NCBI RefSeq assembly: GCF_007827695.1
Contig: NZ_VITA01000002.1
Coordinates: forward strand, 186,001-250,000
DNA: 64,000 bases
From: Sinorhizobium medicae
GTDB lineage: Bacteria > Pseudomonadota > Alphaproteobacteria > Rhizobiales > Rhizobiaceae
Direction: 5' to 3'
The notes under the pieces: generated by a model
Database searches by the model: none
Told to the model about the DNA's origin: nothing
What the model saw: the letters and a program-made list of their open reading frames with translations, nothing else
In this document: positions 26,457 through 35,066 of the stretch, piece after piece
How the letters are laid out: every line of letters starts with the position of its first letter
Position numbering within the stretch: the first letter of the stretch is position 1
Program-made: the position numbers and the translations under genes

Positions 26457-26476
26457 TTGATTGATCCGTCAATCAA
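26457..26476. promoter_or_regulatory. BetI operator
   Basis: TTGATTGA-TCCG-TCAATCAA is a perfect 8-bp inverted repeat with a 4-bp spacer, 31 bases upstream of the betI start. Known BetI sites in gamma-proteobacteria have the same half-sites (TTGATTG...CAATCAA). It lies in the gap between betI and the divergent gene at 26569, so it may influence both. Confidence 0.85.
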
Positions 26477-26568
26477 TAACAATTCTTTCGTTTTGCCTTT
26501 CTTTTTTCTCGGAAATCCGGCTCACTCATCGGGAAGCGTCCACGCTCATGAGCAGACTGGAGGTTGAA

Positions 26569-27117
26569 ATGGCTCAGGCATTCGATCCCGCAGGCAGGGA
26601 GGCGGTGGCCCGCAAATGGGTATGGTTCGTCGCCCTTGGCGTCCTTCTGATCATGTGCGGCGGCATCGCCTTCGGAAACCTGCTGATGGCAACGGTCGCC
26701 TCGGTCTATTACGTCGGCCTCATCATGCTCATTGGCGGCCTGCTCAATCTCGCCCATGCCTTTCAGGTCAAGAACTGGGGAAGCGTCCTCTACTGGATCA
26801 TGAGCGGCGCCTTCTATGCGGGCGCGGGCCTCTTCGCCTTCATCAATCCGGTGCTCGCCTCATCGATATTGACCTTCCTTCTGGCCGTGGCGCTGATTGC
26901 CGCCGGTTGCTTCCGCATGTGGGTCGGCTTCAGGCTCCGGCCACTCGGGGGTTGGGGCTGGATGGTCATCGGCGGCCTCGTCACGCTGCTCGCCGGGCTG
27001 ATCATCGCCGCCGGTTGGCCAGTCGACAGCCTCTGGATTCTGGGCCTTTTCCTGGCGGTCGATCTTGTCATGCAGGGGCTCGCCTCGATCGCATTCGGCG
27101 TTCTCGCAAGGGGCTGA
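26569..27117 (+). CDS. HdeD/DUF308 family membrane protein
   Basis: The 182-residue protein has six predicted membrane helices. The first is VWFVALGVLLIMCGGIAFG and the following ones are separated by short loops, with the DUF308 pattern RMWVGFRLRPLGGWGWMVIGG in the middle. HdeD in enterobacteria protects against acid stress; the rhizobial relatives are uncharacterised. ATG 26569 is preceded by TGGAGGTTGAA. The in-frame ATG 26548 is possible but has a weak site. It is divergent from betI and shares the region with the BetI operator. Confidence 0.88.
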   Translation: MAQAFDPAGREAVARKWVWFVALGVLLIMCGGIAFGNLLMATVASVYYVGLIMLIGGLLNLAHAFQVKNWGSVLYWIMSGAFYAGAGLFAFINPVLASSILTFLLAVALIAAGCFRMWVGFRLRPLGGWGWMVIGGLVTLLAGLIIAAGWPVDSLWILGLFLAVDLVMQGLASIAFGVLARG

Positions 27118-27225
27118 CCGGACCTCTTCCGAACCTTCATGAAACTTTCATCTTCGCGAAAGATTTCATTGACTATTGGCTCCGATGCTGGCGCGCGTTT
27201 GTGTGTCCTTTCCCTGGAGCCCGGT

Positions 27226-29025
27226 ATGTCGGCCGCCCCCGCAGAAGTCCTGTCGCTCCGCCGCTTCGGCGACGACCAAATCGTGACGCTTGCCAAACTC
27301 GTCATCGAAAATGCCCTGCAGCCGATCGTAGAAGCGACGACCGGGGCGGTGTTCGGCTATGAATCCCTGATGCGCGGCTTCGAACGGCTGGGGTTTGCCT
27401 CACCGGTCGAACTGCTCGACAGGGCGGAGAGCGCGGGGCAGTTGCTGGCGCTCGAGCACCTGATCAACAGCCGCGCCGTCGCCGCCTTCGCGAACCTTCC
27501 CGATTTCTCGGCGCGTACGCTCTTCCTCAATTTCGATGCACGGCTCGTCGGCGACGAGGGGGACATCGTCGATCGCCTCGTCAACCACTTGAAGCGTGCG
27601 AATATCCCGCCATCCTCCCTTTGCTTCGAACTCTCGGAACGATTCGACAGCAGCAATATGCCGGACTTTTCGGTGCTCGTGCGGCAACTGCGGCTTGCCG
27701 GCTTCAAGCTCGCGATCGACGACTTCGGCGCCGGGTTCAACGGCCTGAAGCTGCTCTGCGATCAGCCGGTAGATTATGTCAAGATCGACCGGCATTTCGT
27801 CTCTGGCATCGACAAGGACCCACGCAAACGTCACCTCGTTCGCCACACGGTCAACATGGCCCACGTACTCGGGACCCGGGTGATCGCCGAGGGTGTGGAA
27901 ACGGAGTCGGAGTTTCTCGTTTGCCGCGATTTGGGTTGCGATCTCATGCAGGGCTATTTCATCGCCCGGCCGACGACGCACCTCACGGAACTGCAGGCCG
28001 TCTATTCCCATCTCGAGCCGGTGGGCAGCATCCGGCGGGCCTCCTCGACGCTCGACAGCATCCTGATCCGGAAGGAAATCGAGCAGCTTCCGGCGGCGAG
28101 GGAGAGCGACGACCTCGATTCCGTGTTCGACCTTTTCCGGCTCAATCCGCGACAGGCTTTCTTTCCGGTGCTGAATGCCAATGGAGAACCCCGCGGCATC
28201 CTGCACGAATACCACGTCAAGGAGATGATCTATCATCCCTTCGGTCGCGACCTCCTGAAAAACCGCATCTATCAGCGCCGCATCTCGCATTTCGTAACGC
28301 CCGCGCCGATCGCCGACCTCGATACGCCCGCGGACGAAATGCTCAAGATTTTCGCAGGCATGGATGGTAGCGATTGTGTCATCCTGACGGAGAACATGCG
28401 CTATGCCGGGATTCTCTCGGCTTCGTCGCTCCTGAAGATCATCAACGAGAAGCAGCTGAAGATGGCACAGGAGCAGAATCCGTTGACTGGCCTTCCCGGC
28501 AATCGGGCGATCCGCGATTACGTCCAGCATGCAGTCCTGGACGGCGACCGGGCCCGCTATTTCTGCTATTGCGATTTTGACGACTTCAAGCCCTTCAACG
28601 ACACCTACGGCTTTCAGAAGGGAGATCTCGCGATCACCCTCTTTGCGGCGCTTCTGCGGCGTCATTTCATCGGCGAGGAAAAGTTCCTGGGTCACGTTGG
28701 AGGCGACGATTTCTTCATCGGTATCGACGGTTGTACCGAGGAAGAGATCCGGGCCGTCCTTAGACGTCTGATCGACGATTTCCGTTCGGACGTCCGCCAA
28801 CTCTATTCGCCCGAGCATGTGTCGGCGGGACGGATCAGCGGATATGGTCGCGATGGAGTGACAAAGGATTTTCCCCTGATGCGCTGTTCCATCGCCGTCC
28901 TCGTGCTGCCGGAAGGCCTTGTGCTCTCGGATGGCCAGGCTGTCAGCAAGCGGATCGCGGAGATAAAGACGCGCGCCAAGGAAAGCGACAATGGCGTCGT
29001 GCTGGAGCCGCTCGACCGTACCTGA
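27226..29025 (+). CDS. EAL-CBS-GGDEF c-di-GMP protein
   Basis: The 599-residue cytosolic protein has an N-terminal EAL domain (about 20-265), two CBS repeats (about 280-430) and a C-terminal GGDEF domain (about 440-595). In the EAL domain the signature is ESL (Glu46) and IDDFGAGFNGLK and VKIDRHFV are present, so phosphodiesterase residues look largely intact. The GGDEF motif reads GGDDF (492-496), a conservative variant seen in some active cyclases. CBS pairs usually bind adenosine nucleotides and could gate the activity. ATG 27226 has CTGGAG upstream and is preferred to 27139. No partner gene is adjacent. Whether net cyclase or phosphodiesterase is not decidable here. Confidence 0.9.
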   Translation: MSAAPAEVLSLRRFGDDQIVTLAKLVIENALQPIVEATTGAVFGYESLMRGFERLGFASPVELLDRAESAGQLLALEHLINSRAVAAFANLPDFSARTLFLNFDARLVGDEGDIVDRLVNHLKRANIPPSSLCFELSERFDSSNMPDFSVLVRQLRLAGFKLAIDDFGAGFNGLKLLCDQPVDYVKIDRHFVSGIDKDPRKRHLVRHTVNMAHVLGTRVIAEGVETESEFLVCRDLGCDLMQGYFIARPTTHLTELQAVYSHLEPVGSIRRASSTLDSILIRKEIEQLPAARESDDLDSVFDLFRLNPRQAFFPVLNANGEPRGILHEYHVKEMIYHPFGRDLLKNRIYQRRISHFVTPAPIADLDTPADEMLKIFAGMDGSDCVILTENMRYAGILSASSLLKIINEKQLKMAQEQNPLTGLPGNRAIRDYVQHAVLDGDRARYFCYCDFDDFKPFNDTYGFQKGDLAITLFAALLRRHFIGEEKFLGHVGGDDFFIGIDGCTEEEIRAVLRRLIDDFRSDVRQLYSPEHVSAGRISGYGRDGVTKDFPLMRCSIAVLVLPEGLVLSDGQAVSKRIAEIKTRAKESDNGVVLEPLDRT

Positions 29026-29105
29026 GCGGATGGATGCGAGGCGATCTTTCCCGAACGGCGAGAGGGCTATAGGTATAGGCGGAACCGTTTTGCGAGGATG
29101 CCGTC

Positions 29106-30107
29106 ATGACCCTTCCGACAGAAATGACCTATGTCGATCTGCCTGGCCCCGGAGGGCCGGAGAATATGGTGCTGGCGCGAGGGGCGATGCCCGAGGTCCG
29201 GACCGGCGACATTCTGGTCCGCGTCGAAGCCTTCGGCATCAATCGGCCCGACGTCCTGCAGCGCAAGGGAGACTACCCGCTGCCCGCTGGGGCGAGCCCC
29301 ATCCTCGGGCTCGAAGTTGCAGGCGAGGTGGTTGCGCTCGGCCACGGCGCGAGCGGTTTCTCTATCGGCGACAGAGTCTGCGCTCTCGCCAATGGCGGCG
29401 CCTATGCGGAATATTGCGCCGTCCCCGCCACGCAGGCACTTCTCTGGCCCAAGGGATACGATGCCGTGAAGGCTGCAGCCTTGCCCGAGACCTTCTTTAC
29501 CGTCTGGGCCAACGTCTTCGACATGGCAGGCCTGAAGTCAGGTGAAACATTTCTCGTCCATGGCGGATCGAGCGGCATCGGCACGACGGCTATTCAGCTT
29601 GCGAAAGCTCTCGGTGCGGAGGTTTTCGCAACCGCCGGCAGCGCGGCCAAGTGCAAGGCATGTGAGGCGCTCGGGGCGAAACGCGCGATCAACTATCGTG
29701 AGGAGGATTTCAGGGCTGTCGTGCTGGAAGAGACCGGCGGCCGCGGTGCCGACGTCATTCTTGACATGGTCGGTGGACCCTATTTCGAGCGCAACATCGG
29801 CAGCCTCGCCAAGGATGGGCGTCTGTCCATCATTGCTTTCCTCGGCGGGGCGCGGGTGGAGGGCGGCAATATCGCGCCGATCCTCATGAAGCGGCTGCGT
29901 ATAATGGGCTCGTTGCTCCGGCCCCGCACCGCCGCCGAGAAGCAGGCCATCCGTGATGGGCTCGCGGCAAGGGTCTGGCCGTTGCTCGAGGGGGGCGAAG
30001 TTGCTCCTGTCGTGCAGGCCGTCCTGCCGTTCGAGGAGATTTCCGACGCACATCGGCTCATGGAGCAGGGCGATCATATCGGCAAGATCGTGATGCGGAT
30101 CGGGTAG
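29106..30107 (+). CDS. NAD(P)H:quinone oxidoreductase (zeta-crystallin type)
   Basis: The 333 residues have the zinc-free medium-chain dehydrogenase fold. The N-terminal half includes [19 protein letters not shown] and [13 protein letters not shown]. The cofactor-binding segment is [20 protein letters not shown], with the AxxGxxG pattern of the quinone reductase group. There are no zinc-binding cysteines. It should reduce quinones or enals with NADPH. GAGGATG lies ten bases before ATG 29106; ATG 29124 is a second possibility. It is transcribed alone or with the small ORF that follows. Confidence 0.9.
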   Translation: MTLPTEMTYVDLPGPGGPENMVLARGAMPEVRTGDILVRVEAFGINRPDVLQRKGDYPLPAGASPILGLEVAGEVVALGHGASGFSIGDRVCALANGGAYAEYCAVPATQALLWPKGYDAVKAAALPETFFTVWANVFDMAGLKSGETFLVHGGSSGIGTTAIQLAKALGAEVFATAGSAAKCKACEALGAKRAINYREEDFRAVVLEETGGRGADVILDMVGGPYFERNIGSLAKDGRLSIIAFLGGARVEGGNIAPILMKRLRIMGSLLRPRTAAEKQAIRDGLAARVWPLLEGGEVAPVVQAVLPFEEISDAHRLMEQGDHIGKIVMRIG

Positions 30108-30199
30108 CAAAACACAATAAGACGATGGTCGCCCTTGTATCGGTGCAAGGATCGATTACGTTATGTTCAACGTCAACGAACAGAAAGGAAGGTGATCCA

Positions 30200-30271
30200 A
30201 TGTCTAATGAGATTTCGGACCTCGTAAAGGGCATGGGAGAGGTGAAGGAGTCGAGGCAGCCCTTGGCTTGA
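30200..30271 (+). CDS. Possible 23-residue peptide ORF
   Basis: ATG 30200 to TGA 30271 encodes MSNEISDLVKGMGEVKESRQ followed by PLA. AAGGAAGGTGAT lies at the right distance upstream and is one of the best ribosome binding sites in the window. An intrinsic terminator starts 54 bases after the stop codon. The peptide is charged, with no membrane segment and no run of one amino acid, so it does not look like a classic attenuator leader. I do not recognise it. It could be a real small protein or part of a regulatory RNA. Confidence 0.45.
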   Translation: MSNEISDLVKGMGEVKESRQPLA

Positions 30272-30325
30272 TAGCCGCCTTCCTGGGGCCGTAGCGCCCG
30301 GCCATTTTGAGGCCAAAGCTCATGG

Positions 30326-30351
30326 AAGGGCCGCCGAAAGGCGGCCCTTTT
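30326..30351 (+). terminator. Intrinsic terminator
   Basis: AAGGGCCGCC-GAAA-GGCGGCCCTT is followed by TTCC, so four T in a row directly follow the GC stem (30348-30351). It ends the transcript of the quinone reductase and the 23-codon ORF, and separates them from the convergent DUF3750 gene (stop at 30377). Confidence 0.85.
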
Positions 30352-30376
30352 CCAGTTCCGCCGGAGCTGCCCGGCA

Positions 30377-31135
30377 TCAGATGCCGAAGCGGCCAAGTGC
30401 CGGTATCTTGATTCCGGGTCGCGCGATATCGAAGCCGGCCACCAATCCCATGAAATGCAGTTCCAGGCCGCTGCGCCAGCCTGCGGAAATGCCGGCAAGC
30501 CCGTAAAGCGTGGCATGCAGGTCGAGCCCGTCGGCGTCGACATGGAACAGTTTTCCCTCGGGCAGATAATCGCGTCCGACCGCATCGGGGGGCAGGACCG
30601 CGTCGAGCTCCGGCACGGACCGCAGGACATGGGCAATGAAGGTGTTGGAGTTGGGGCCGGGCCAAAGACGATAGGCGCCCGGGGACGAGTAAGGGTATGC
30701 CCCTATCGCCTTTTCGATCCTCGGGATCAGGCGCTCGGCCTCTTCACCCCTGACAGCAACAACGATGCGGGGCTCGTTCGAGTACCAGCGTCCGTCGGCC
30801 GGATAGGCGTTCTTGCGGATCGGCCTGCCCCAGCCGACCTTTTCATATCGGTCATAGGCGAGCGCCCCTTCAGTCTTGGTGACGATCCAGGCGTGGCTCG
30901 CCACTGCCCCCTTCATGCCTCCGGTGGTCGCCGAGAAGACATATATCGCCGCCTCCGGGCCGTGAGCTGCTTCCGTTAAGATACCTGATGAAGACCAATC
31001 CGCGTCGTGCCAACTCTGCGGCCGCTCCTTCAGGTACCACAGGCCCGCCGACGCGAGTGCCGGAAGCAGGTAGACGACGGCGAAAGCGAGAAGGAGCTTG
31101 CGGATGAATTTCATCGACGGTGACTTTTCTGCCAT
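30377..31135 (-). CDS. DUF3750 family membrane-anchored protein
   Basis: The 252-residue protein has one N-terminal hydrophobic helix (LLLAFAVVYLLPALASAGLW, about 13-32) that would serve as signal anchor. The periplasmic part has the DUF3750 motifs SHAWIVTK, VGWGRPIRKNAYPADGRW and YRLWPGPNSNTFIAHVLR. The last includes Asn and His residues reminiscent of a papain-like or NlpC-type active site, though no catalytic Cys is visible. ATG 31135 has AGGAATC upstream. ATG 31114 is seven codons downstream and also usable. It is divergent from the asparaginase gene (50 bases). Confidence 0.85.
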   Translation of the reverse strand: MAEKSPSMKFIRKLLLAFAVVYLLPALASAGLWYLKERPQSWHDADWSSSGILTEAAHGPEAAIYVFSATTGGMKGAVASHAWIVTKTEGALAYDRYEKVGWGRPIRKNAYPADGRWYSNEPRIVVAVRGEEAERLIPRIEKAIGAYPYSSPGAYRLWPGPNSNTFIAHVLRSVPELDAVLPPDAVGRDYLPEGKLFHVDADGLDLHATLYGLAGISAGWRSGLELHFMGLVAGFDIARPGIKIPALGRFGI

Positions 31136-31185
31136 GTGATTCCTGATAGATGCATATCCGAATCTTGGAAAATTGAGGGCAGGCG

Positions 31186-32196
31186 ATGTCGAATCCCGTT
31201 CTGGTCGAAGTAACGCGCGGAAATCTGGTCGAAAGCCGCCATCGAGGCATGATCGTCGCCGTCGATGCCGAGGGGAAGACACTGTTTTCGCTCGGTGAAG
31301 CGGATGCTCGCATCTTTCCGCGCTCGGCCTGCAAGGCAATGCAGGCCCTGCCGCTGATCGAAAGCGGTGCCGCCGACGCCTACGGGTTCGGGGACCGGGA
31401 ACTGGCACTTGCCTGCTCCTCGCATTCCGGGGAGTCGGAACATGTGGCGCTCGCCGCCTCGATGCTCGCGGCAGCGGGGCGGGACGTCCACGCGCTTGAA
31501 TGCGGCGCCCATTGGTCCTCCGACCAGAAGACGCTGATCGCGCAGGCGCGCTCCCTCGAAGCCCCAAGCGCACTCCACAACAATTGCTCCGGCAAGCATG
31601 CGGGCTTTGTCTGTGCCTGCTGCCATTCCGGCACCGAGGTCAAAGATTATATCGGCTACGACCACCCGCTTCAGAAGGAGATCCGCGGGGTCATGACGGA
31701 GCTGACGGGAGCTGTCCTCGGTCGCGACGACTGCGGCATCGATGGTTGCTCGATTCCGGCCTACGCGCTCTCGATGAGGGGTCTTGCCCGCGGCTTTGCA
31801 AAGATGGCGAGCGGAGTCGGCCTCGGGACGGAGCGGGCCCGGGCCTCGAAGCGTCTGATCGACGCCTGCATGGCCGAACCCTTTTATGTTGCCGGTTCCA
31901 GGCGTGCCTGCACACGCCTTATGAAGACGGCTCCCGGCCGAATCTTTGCGAAGACCGGCGCCGAAGGCGTCTTCTGTGCGGCGATACCCGAAAAGGGCGT
32001 CGGCATCGCGCTGAAATGCGAGGACGGCACGACCCGTGCCGCCGAGGCGATGGTCGCGGCAACGCTCGCTCGGTTCTTTACGGAAGATCGGGAGATCCAT
32101 GCGGCGCTGATGGCGCAGGCCAATCACGCGATGCGCAACTGGAACGGAATGCACGTCGGGGACGTACGGGTGGTGACGGAGGCCTTTGCCGCCTGA
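31186..32196 (+). CDS. Rhizobial-type L-asparaginase
   Basis: The 336 residues belong to the Rhizobium etli asparaginase II family, unrelated to the E. coli enzymes. It has the N terminus PVLVEVTRGNLVESRHRG and the conserved SACKAMQALPLIESGAAD, CSSHSGESEHV and NCSGKHAGFV. The last contains the Ser, Lys and Cys positions described for catalysis and zinc binding. It hydrolyses asparagine to aspartate and ammonia, letting rhizobia use Asn as carbon and nitrogen source. ATG 31186 has GGGCAGGCG just upstream. The GST gene at 32282 follows on the same strand after 85 bases. Confidence 0.93.
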   Translation: MSNPVLVEVTRGNLVESRHRGMIVAVDAEGKTLFSLGEADARIFPRSACKAMQALPLIESGAADAYGFGDRELALACSSHSGESEHVALAASMLAAAGRDVHALECGAHWSSDQKTLIAQARSLEAPSALHNNCSGKHAGFVCACCHSGTEVKDYIGYDHPLQKEIRGVMTELTGAVLGRDDCGIDGCSIPAYALSMRGLARGFAKMASGVGLGTERARASKRLIDACMAEPFYVAGSRRACTRLMKTAPGRIFAKTGAEGVFCAAIPEKGVGIALKCEDGTTRAAEAMVAATLARFFTEDREIHAALMAQANHAMRNWNGMHVGDVRVVTEAFAA

Positions 32197-32281
32197 TCCG
32201 CAATGGCTGGCCTTGTCAGTCGTAGCGATATCCTTTTCTCTGAGAGACACGCTTCAGCCGCACAATTTGGGAGGAAGAACG

Positions 32282-32902
32282 ATGCTGAAACTGTTTTACA
32301 CGCCCGGAACCTGCTCGCTTGCCTCGCATATCGCACTCGAGGAGGCCGGTGCGGCTTATGAAGTGCATCGCGTCGATTTTTCAAAGGCCGAGCAGACCAA
32401 GCCGGACTATCTCTCCATCAATCCGAAGGGCAGGGTACCCGCGTTGGTAACCGACCGCGGTATTCTGACCGAAACCCCTGCCATTCTCGCATATATCGCC
32501 CAGAGCTTCCCGAAGGCGCGGCTTGCGCCGCTTGACGATCCTTTCGAGTTCGCGCGGCTTCAGTCGTTTGTCAGCTATCTCTGCTCGACTGTCCACGTTG
32601 CCCATGCCCATGCGCGTCGCGCCGGGCGGTGGGCGGATGATCCGGCAGCACAGGAGGCAATGAAGGCCAAGGTGCCGCAGAATATGGGCGACTGCTTCGC
32701 GCTGATCGAACGAACGATGTTTGCCGGCCCCTTCGTCCTGGGCGATTCCTATTCGATCGCAGACCCTTATCTCTTCACCATCGCAAGCTGGCTCGAGTCT
32801 GACGGCGTCGACCCGGCGCGCTTTCCGCGTATCCTCGACCATCGCAACCGGATGGGCGAACGTCAGGCCGTGGCAAAGGTTCTCGCCGCAGTGCAGGCGT
32901 AG
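32282..32902 (+). CDS. Glutathione S-transferase
   Basis: The 206-residue protein has the thioredoxin-like N-terminal domain (MLKLFYTPGTCSLASHIALE) with the beta-class Cys in TCSL, then KGRVPALVTD and LTETPAILAYIAQ for glutathione binding. The all-helical C-terminal domain ends near residue 200. The TPGTCS motif places it in the beta class, in which a Cys rather than Tyr contacts glutathione. GGGAGGAAGAACG precedes ATG 32282; the open frame begins at 32186 but lacks that site. It may be co-transcribed with asparaginase. Confidence 0.92.
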   Translation: MLKLFYTPGTCSLASHIALEEAGAAYEVHRVDFSKAEQTKPDYLSINPKGRVPALVTDRGILTETPAILAYIAQSFPKARLAPLDDPFEFARLQSFVSYLCSTVHVAHAHARRAGRWADDPAAQEAMKAKVPQNMGDCFALIERTMFAGPFVLGDSYSIADPYLFTIASWLESDGVDPARFPRILDHRNRMGERQAVAKVLAAVQA

Positions 32903-32943
32903 CGGCGTAAGGGTTAGGAGGAGCCGAAGGCGGAGGCCCTTGT

Positions 32944-33141
32944 TCACCTCCGCTCGCAGTAAACCTCCACCGCAGGACGCGGCCATGGCCATCCGGGGAA
33001 CGGCAGATCCGCGAGCTCCCGTTCATCCATGCGGGCGAGGTCCGGATGCTGGAGAGGGTCGCGCAGCCAACAGAAGGAGGGTCCCCGAGAACCGTCGGCG
33101 TGGGCCTCAGGGCGCTTGAGCATTGAGAAAACCTTCAGCAT
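32944..33141 (-). CDS. Small conserved rhizobial protein
   Basis: The 65-residue ORF starts MLKVFSMLKRPEAHADG and includes WLRDPLQHPDLARMDERELA followed by DLPF. The last part resembles the short DUF1127-like tails (LARMxxRELADL) common in rhizobia, but the Arg-rich end that defines DUF1127 is absent. GAAAGG lies ten bases before ATG 33141. The function is unknown. It is convergent with the GST gene and divergent from the LysR regulator. Confidence 0.55.
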   Translation of the reverse strand: MLKVFSMLKRPEAHADGSRGPSFCWLRDPLQHPDLARMDERELADLPFPGWPWPRPAVEVYCERR

Positions 33142-33285
33142 GGGTCAGCCTTTCGATGCCTGTCGCGCAGGCGGAGGGTTTGCTGCCCGGCAGCGTCTAA
33201 CTCCGGGCCTCGCCAGCCAGGAGCATCCTCCCCTTCGCCGTAGTTTACAATTGAGATTGCCACTGCGGCGGTTTAGAAAAGCTAT

Positions 33286-34221
33286 ATGAAGGAGTTGAGC
33301 GCGGTTCATCTGAACGGGTTGCGTGCGACCGAAGCGGTCGGCCGCCTCGGCTCGCTCGCCGCTGCGGCGGAGGAGCTTGGCGTCACGCCGGGTGCTGTCA
33401 GCCAGCAGATCGCCAAGACGGAGGCGCAACTCGGGCGCACGCTCTTCGAACGTACGCCGCGCGGCCTTGTGGTTTCGGATAGCGGGCGGGCGCTTCTGAC
33501 GCGATTGTCGAGCGCCTTCGGGGAACTCGCAGAAGCGGTCGCACAGGCACGCCGCCGCGATGAATCGGTTTTGACCGTGTCGGTGGCTCCGGTCTTTGCA
33601 GCTCGCTGGCTCGTCTACCGGCTGGACCGCTTCGCCGAGCACAATCCGGACGTCCGGCTGCGGATCGACGCGACCACGACGCTCGCCAATCTCGAAACCT
33701 CCGATGTCGACCTCGGTATCCGCGTCGGAGCAGGCCGCTGGCCGGGCGTGCGGTCGGAGCTGCTGCTTGAGCAGGAGGTTTTTCCGGTCTGCTCGCCGGC
33801 GCTCGCTGCCGGGCTGCACAAGCCCGCCGATATATTGAAACTGCCGGCAGTGATCGATGCGCACGCAATGTTTTCCTGGGAGCTGTGGCTGGACGCGGCC
33901 GGCGTCTCCGGTGCGGCCATGACGGTGCGCCACACCTTCAACGATGCTTCCCTCGCTCTCGATGCAGCCATTGCCGGGCAGGGGGTGATGCTCGCCTGGC
34001 AGACGCTTGCCGGCTACGCGCTGCTGAGGGGGTCTCTGGTGGCACCTTTCGGCATTCGCGCCAAAACCGGCTTCGGGCACTACTTCGTCACGTCCGCCTC
34101 ACGCCGAGAAAGCAAGGGCGCGCTGGCTTTCAAGCGCTGGGTGCGCGAGGAGGTCGAGGAAGGAATGCGCCAGCTCGCTTCTATTCCGGCTCCTTCAGCC
34201 GCTCCTCCATCATCGCCTTGA
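33286..34221 (+). CDS. LysR-family regulator (GcvA-like)
   Basis: The 311-residue protein has the winged helix-turn-helix at the N terminus ([20 protein letters not shown], about 23-42) followed by the linker helix and an effector domain with [19 protein letters not shown] and [12 protein letters not shown]. This is the GcvA/AmpR subgroup, which often controls amino-acid or beta-lactamase genes. The target is unknown; the divergent small ORF at 33141 is the nearest. Its last 41 bases overlap the end of the convergent GST gene. Confidence 0.92.
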   Translation: MKELSAVHLNGLRATEAVGRLGSLAAAAEELGVTPGAVSQQIAKTEAQLGRTLFERTPRGLVVSDSGRALLTRLSSAFGELAEAVAQARRRDESVLTVSVAPVFAARWLVYRLDRFAEHNPDVRLRIDATTTLANLETSDVDLGIRVGAGRWPGVRSELLLEQEVFPVCSPALAAGLHKPADILKLPAVIDAHAMFSWELWLDAAGVSGAAMTVRHTFNDASLALDAAIAGQGVMLAWQTLAGYALLRGSLVAPFGIRAKTGFGHYFVTSASRRESKGALAFKRWVREEVEEGMRQLASIPAPSAAPPSSP

Positions 34222-34840
34222 AAGCGGGACGGGACTGGCAGCGCGCCAGCCACGATTTCACCTGAGGATGGCTGTCGAAAAGGGTCGTCTGGCTCATCGC
34301 GTAACGGAAAACTTCAGCGAGATTGAGGTCCGCAACAGTAAAGCGACCCCCCACCACGTGGTCGCGTCCTGCAAGGTGTGCTTCGAGCACGGCAAAGGCC
34401 CTTTCGAGCGCGCGCGCACAGGCAGCGATTTCGGTCTGTCCTTCCGGCGTGTTCTCAATCCCCTTGTCGTAAGCAAGAACGATCTCGACCGCATACGGCT
34501 CGACCTCCGTCGCCGCCCACATCGTCCAATTGCCGATCTGCCCTTCCTCCGGGACATCGGCGGGTGCCAGTGGTCCGCCATGTTTCCGGGCGAGGTAGAG
34601 GTTGTTGGCAAGCGATTCGGTCAGCACCAGGCCGTCATCATCGATCGCGGGTATGAGGCCCATCGGGTTTACGGCGAGAAAGCCAGGCGATTTCGTATTG
34701 AGGGGGGCGTCTGCGGCCAGAGGGTCGGCGACGCGGCGCGCCTGGATCACCGGCACCGATCTGAAGGGAATGCCGAGTTCGCGTGCCATCCAGTAGTTGC
34801 GCGACGCGCGCGAGCGGTAGACTCCATAGATCGTCAGCAT
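34181..34840 (-). CDS. Glutathione S-transferase family protein
   Basis: The 219-residue protein has an N-terminal thioredoxin-like domain that starts [20 protein letters not shown], where Ser13 or Tyr8 would contact glutathione. [20 protein letters not shown] is the usual cis-proline and glutathione gamma-Glu site. The helical C-terminal domain contains [19 protein letters not shown]. The substrate is unknown. A strong GGAGGAGAG precedes ATG 34840. Its 3' end overlaps the LysR gene on the other strand by 41 bases. Confidence 0.92.
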   Translation of the reverse strand: MLTIYGVYRSRASRNYWMARELGIPFRSVPVIQARRVADPLAADAPLNTKSPGFLAVNPMGLIPAIDDDGLVLTESLANNLYLARKHGGPLAPADVPEEGQIGNWTMWAATEVEPYAVEIVLAYDKGIENTPEGQTEIAACARALERAFAVLEAHLAGRDHVVGGRFTVADLNLAEVFRYAMSQTTLFDSHPQVKSWLARCQSRPAFKAMMEERLKEPE

Positions 34841-35066
34841 TGATCTCTCCTCCGTTTGCCTGGCAAGCTCTTAGGCGATTGCCGTCCGCGGCAAAAGGCG
34901 ATCTCGGTGATAGGTTGCATGAAATGTTTTGATGCGCATCGCAGAGCCGCACTCGCTGTCGCAAGAGTTCTTCCGCAACCTTCAGACGATTTTTCGCAGT
35001 CGAGTTTAGGGAAGCATAACCTCTTTCCGCTAAACCTGCGCGAGCGCCGCTCCTCGGAGGTTTAGC

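Noticed and set aside
30130-30170. Sigma-70 promoter for the small transcript at 30200.
   Set aside because: TTGTAT has no good -10 at a 16-18 base distance, so I cannot assign a promoter.
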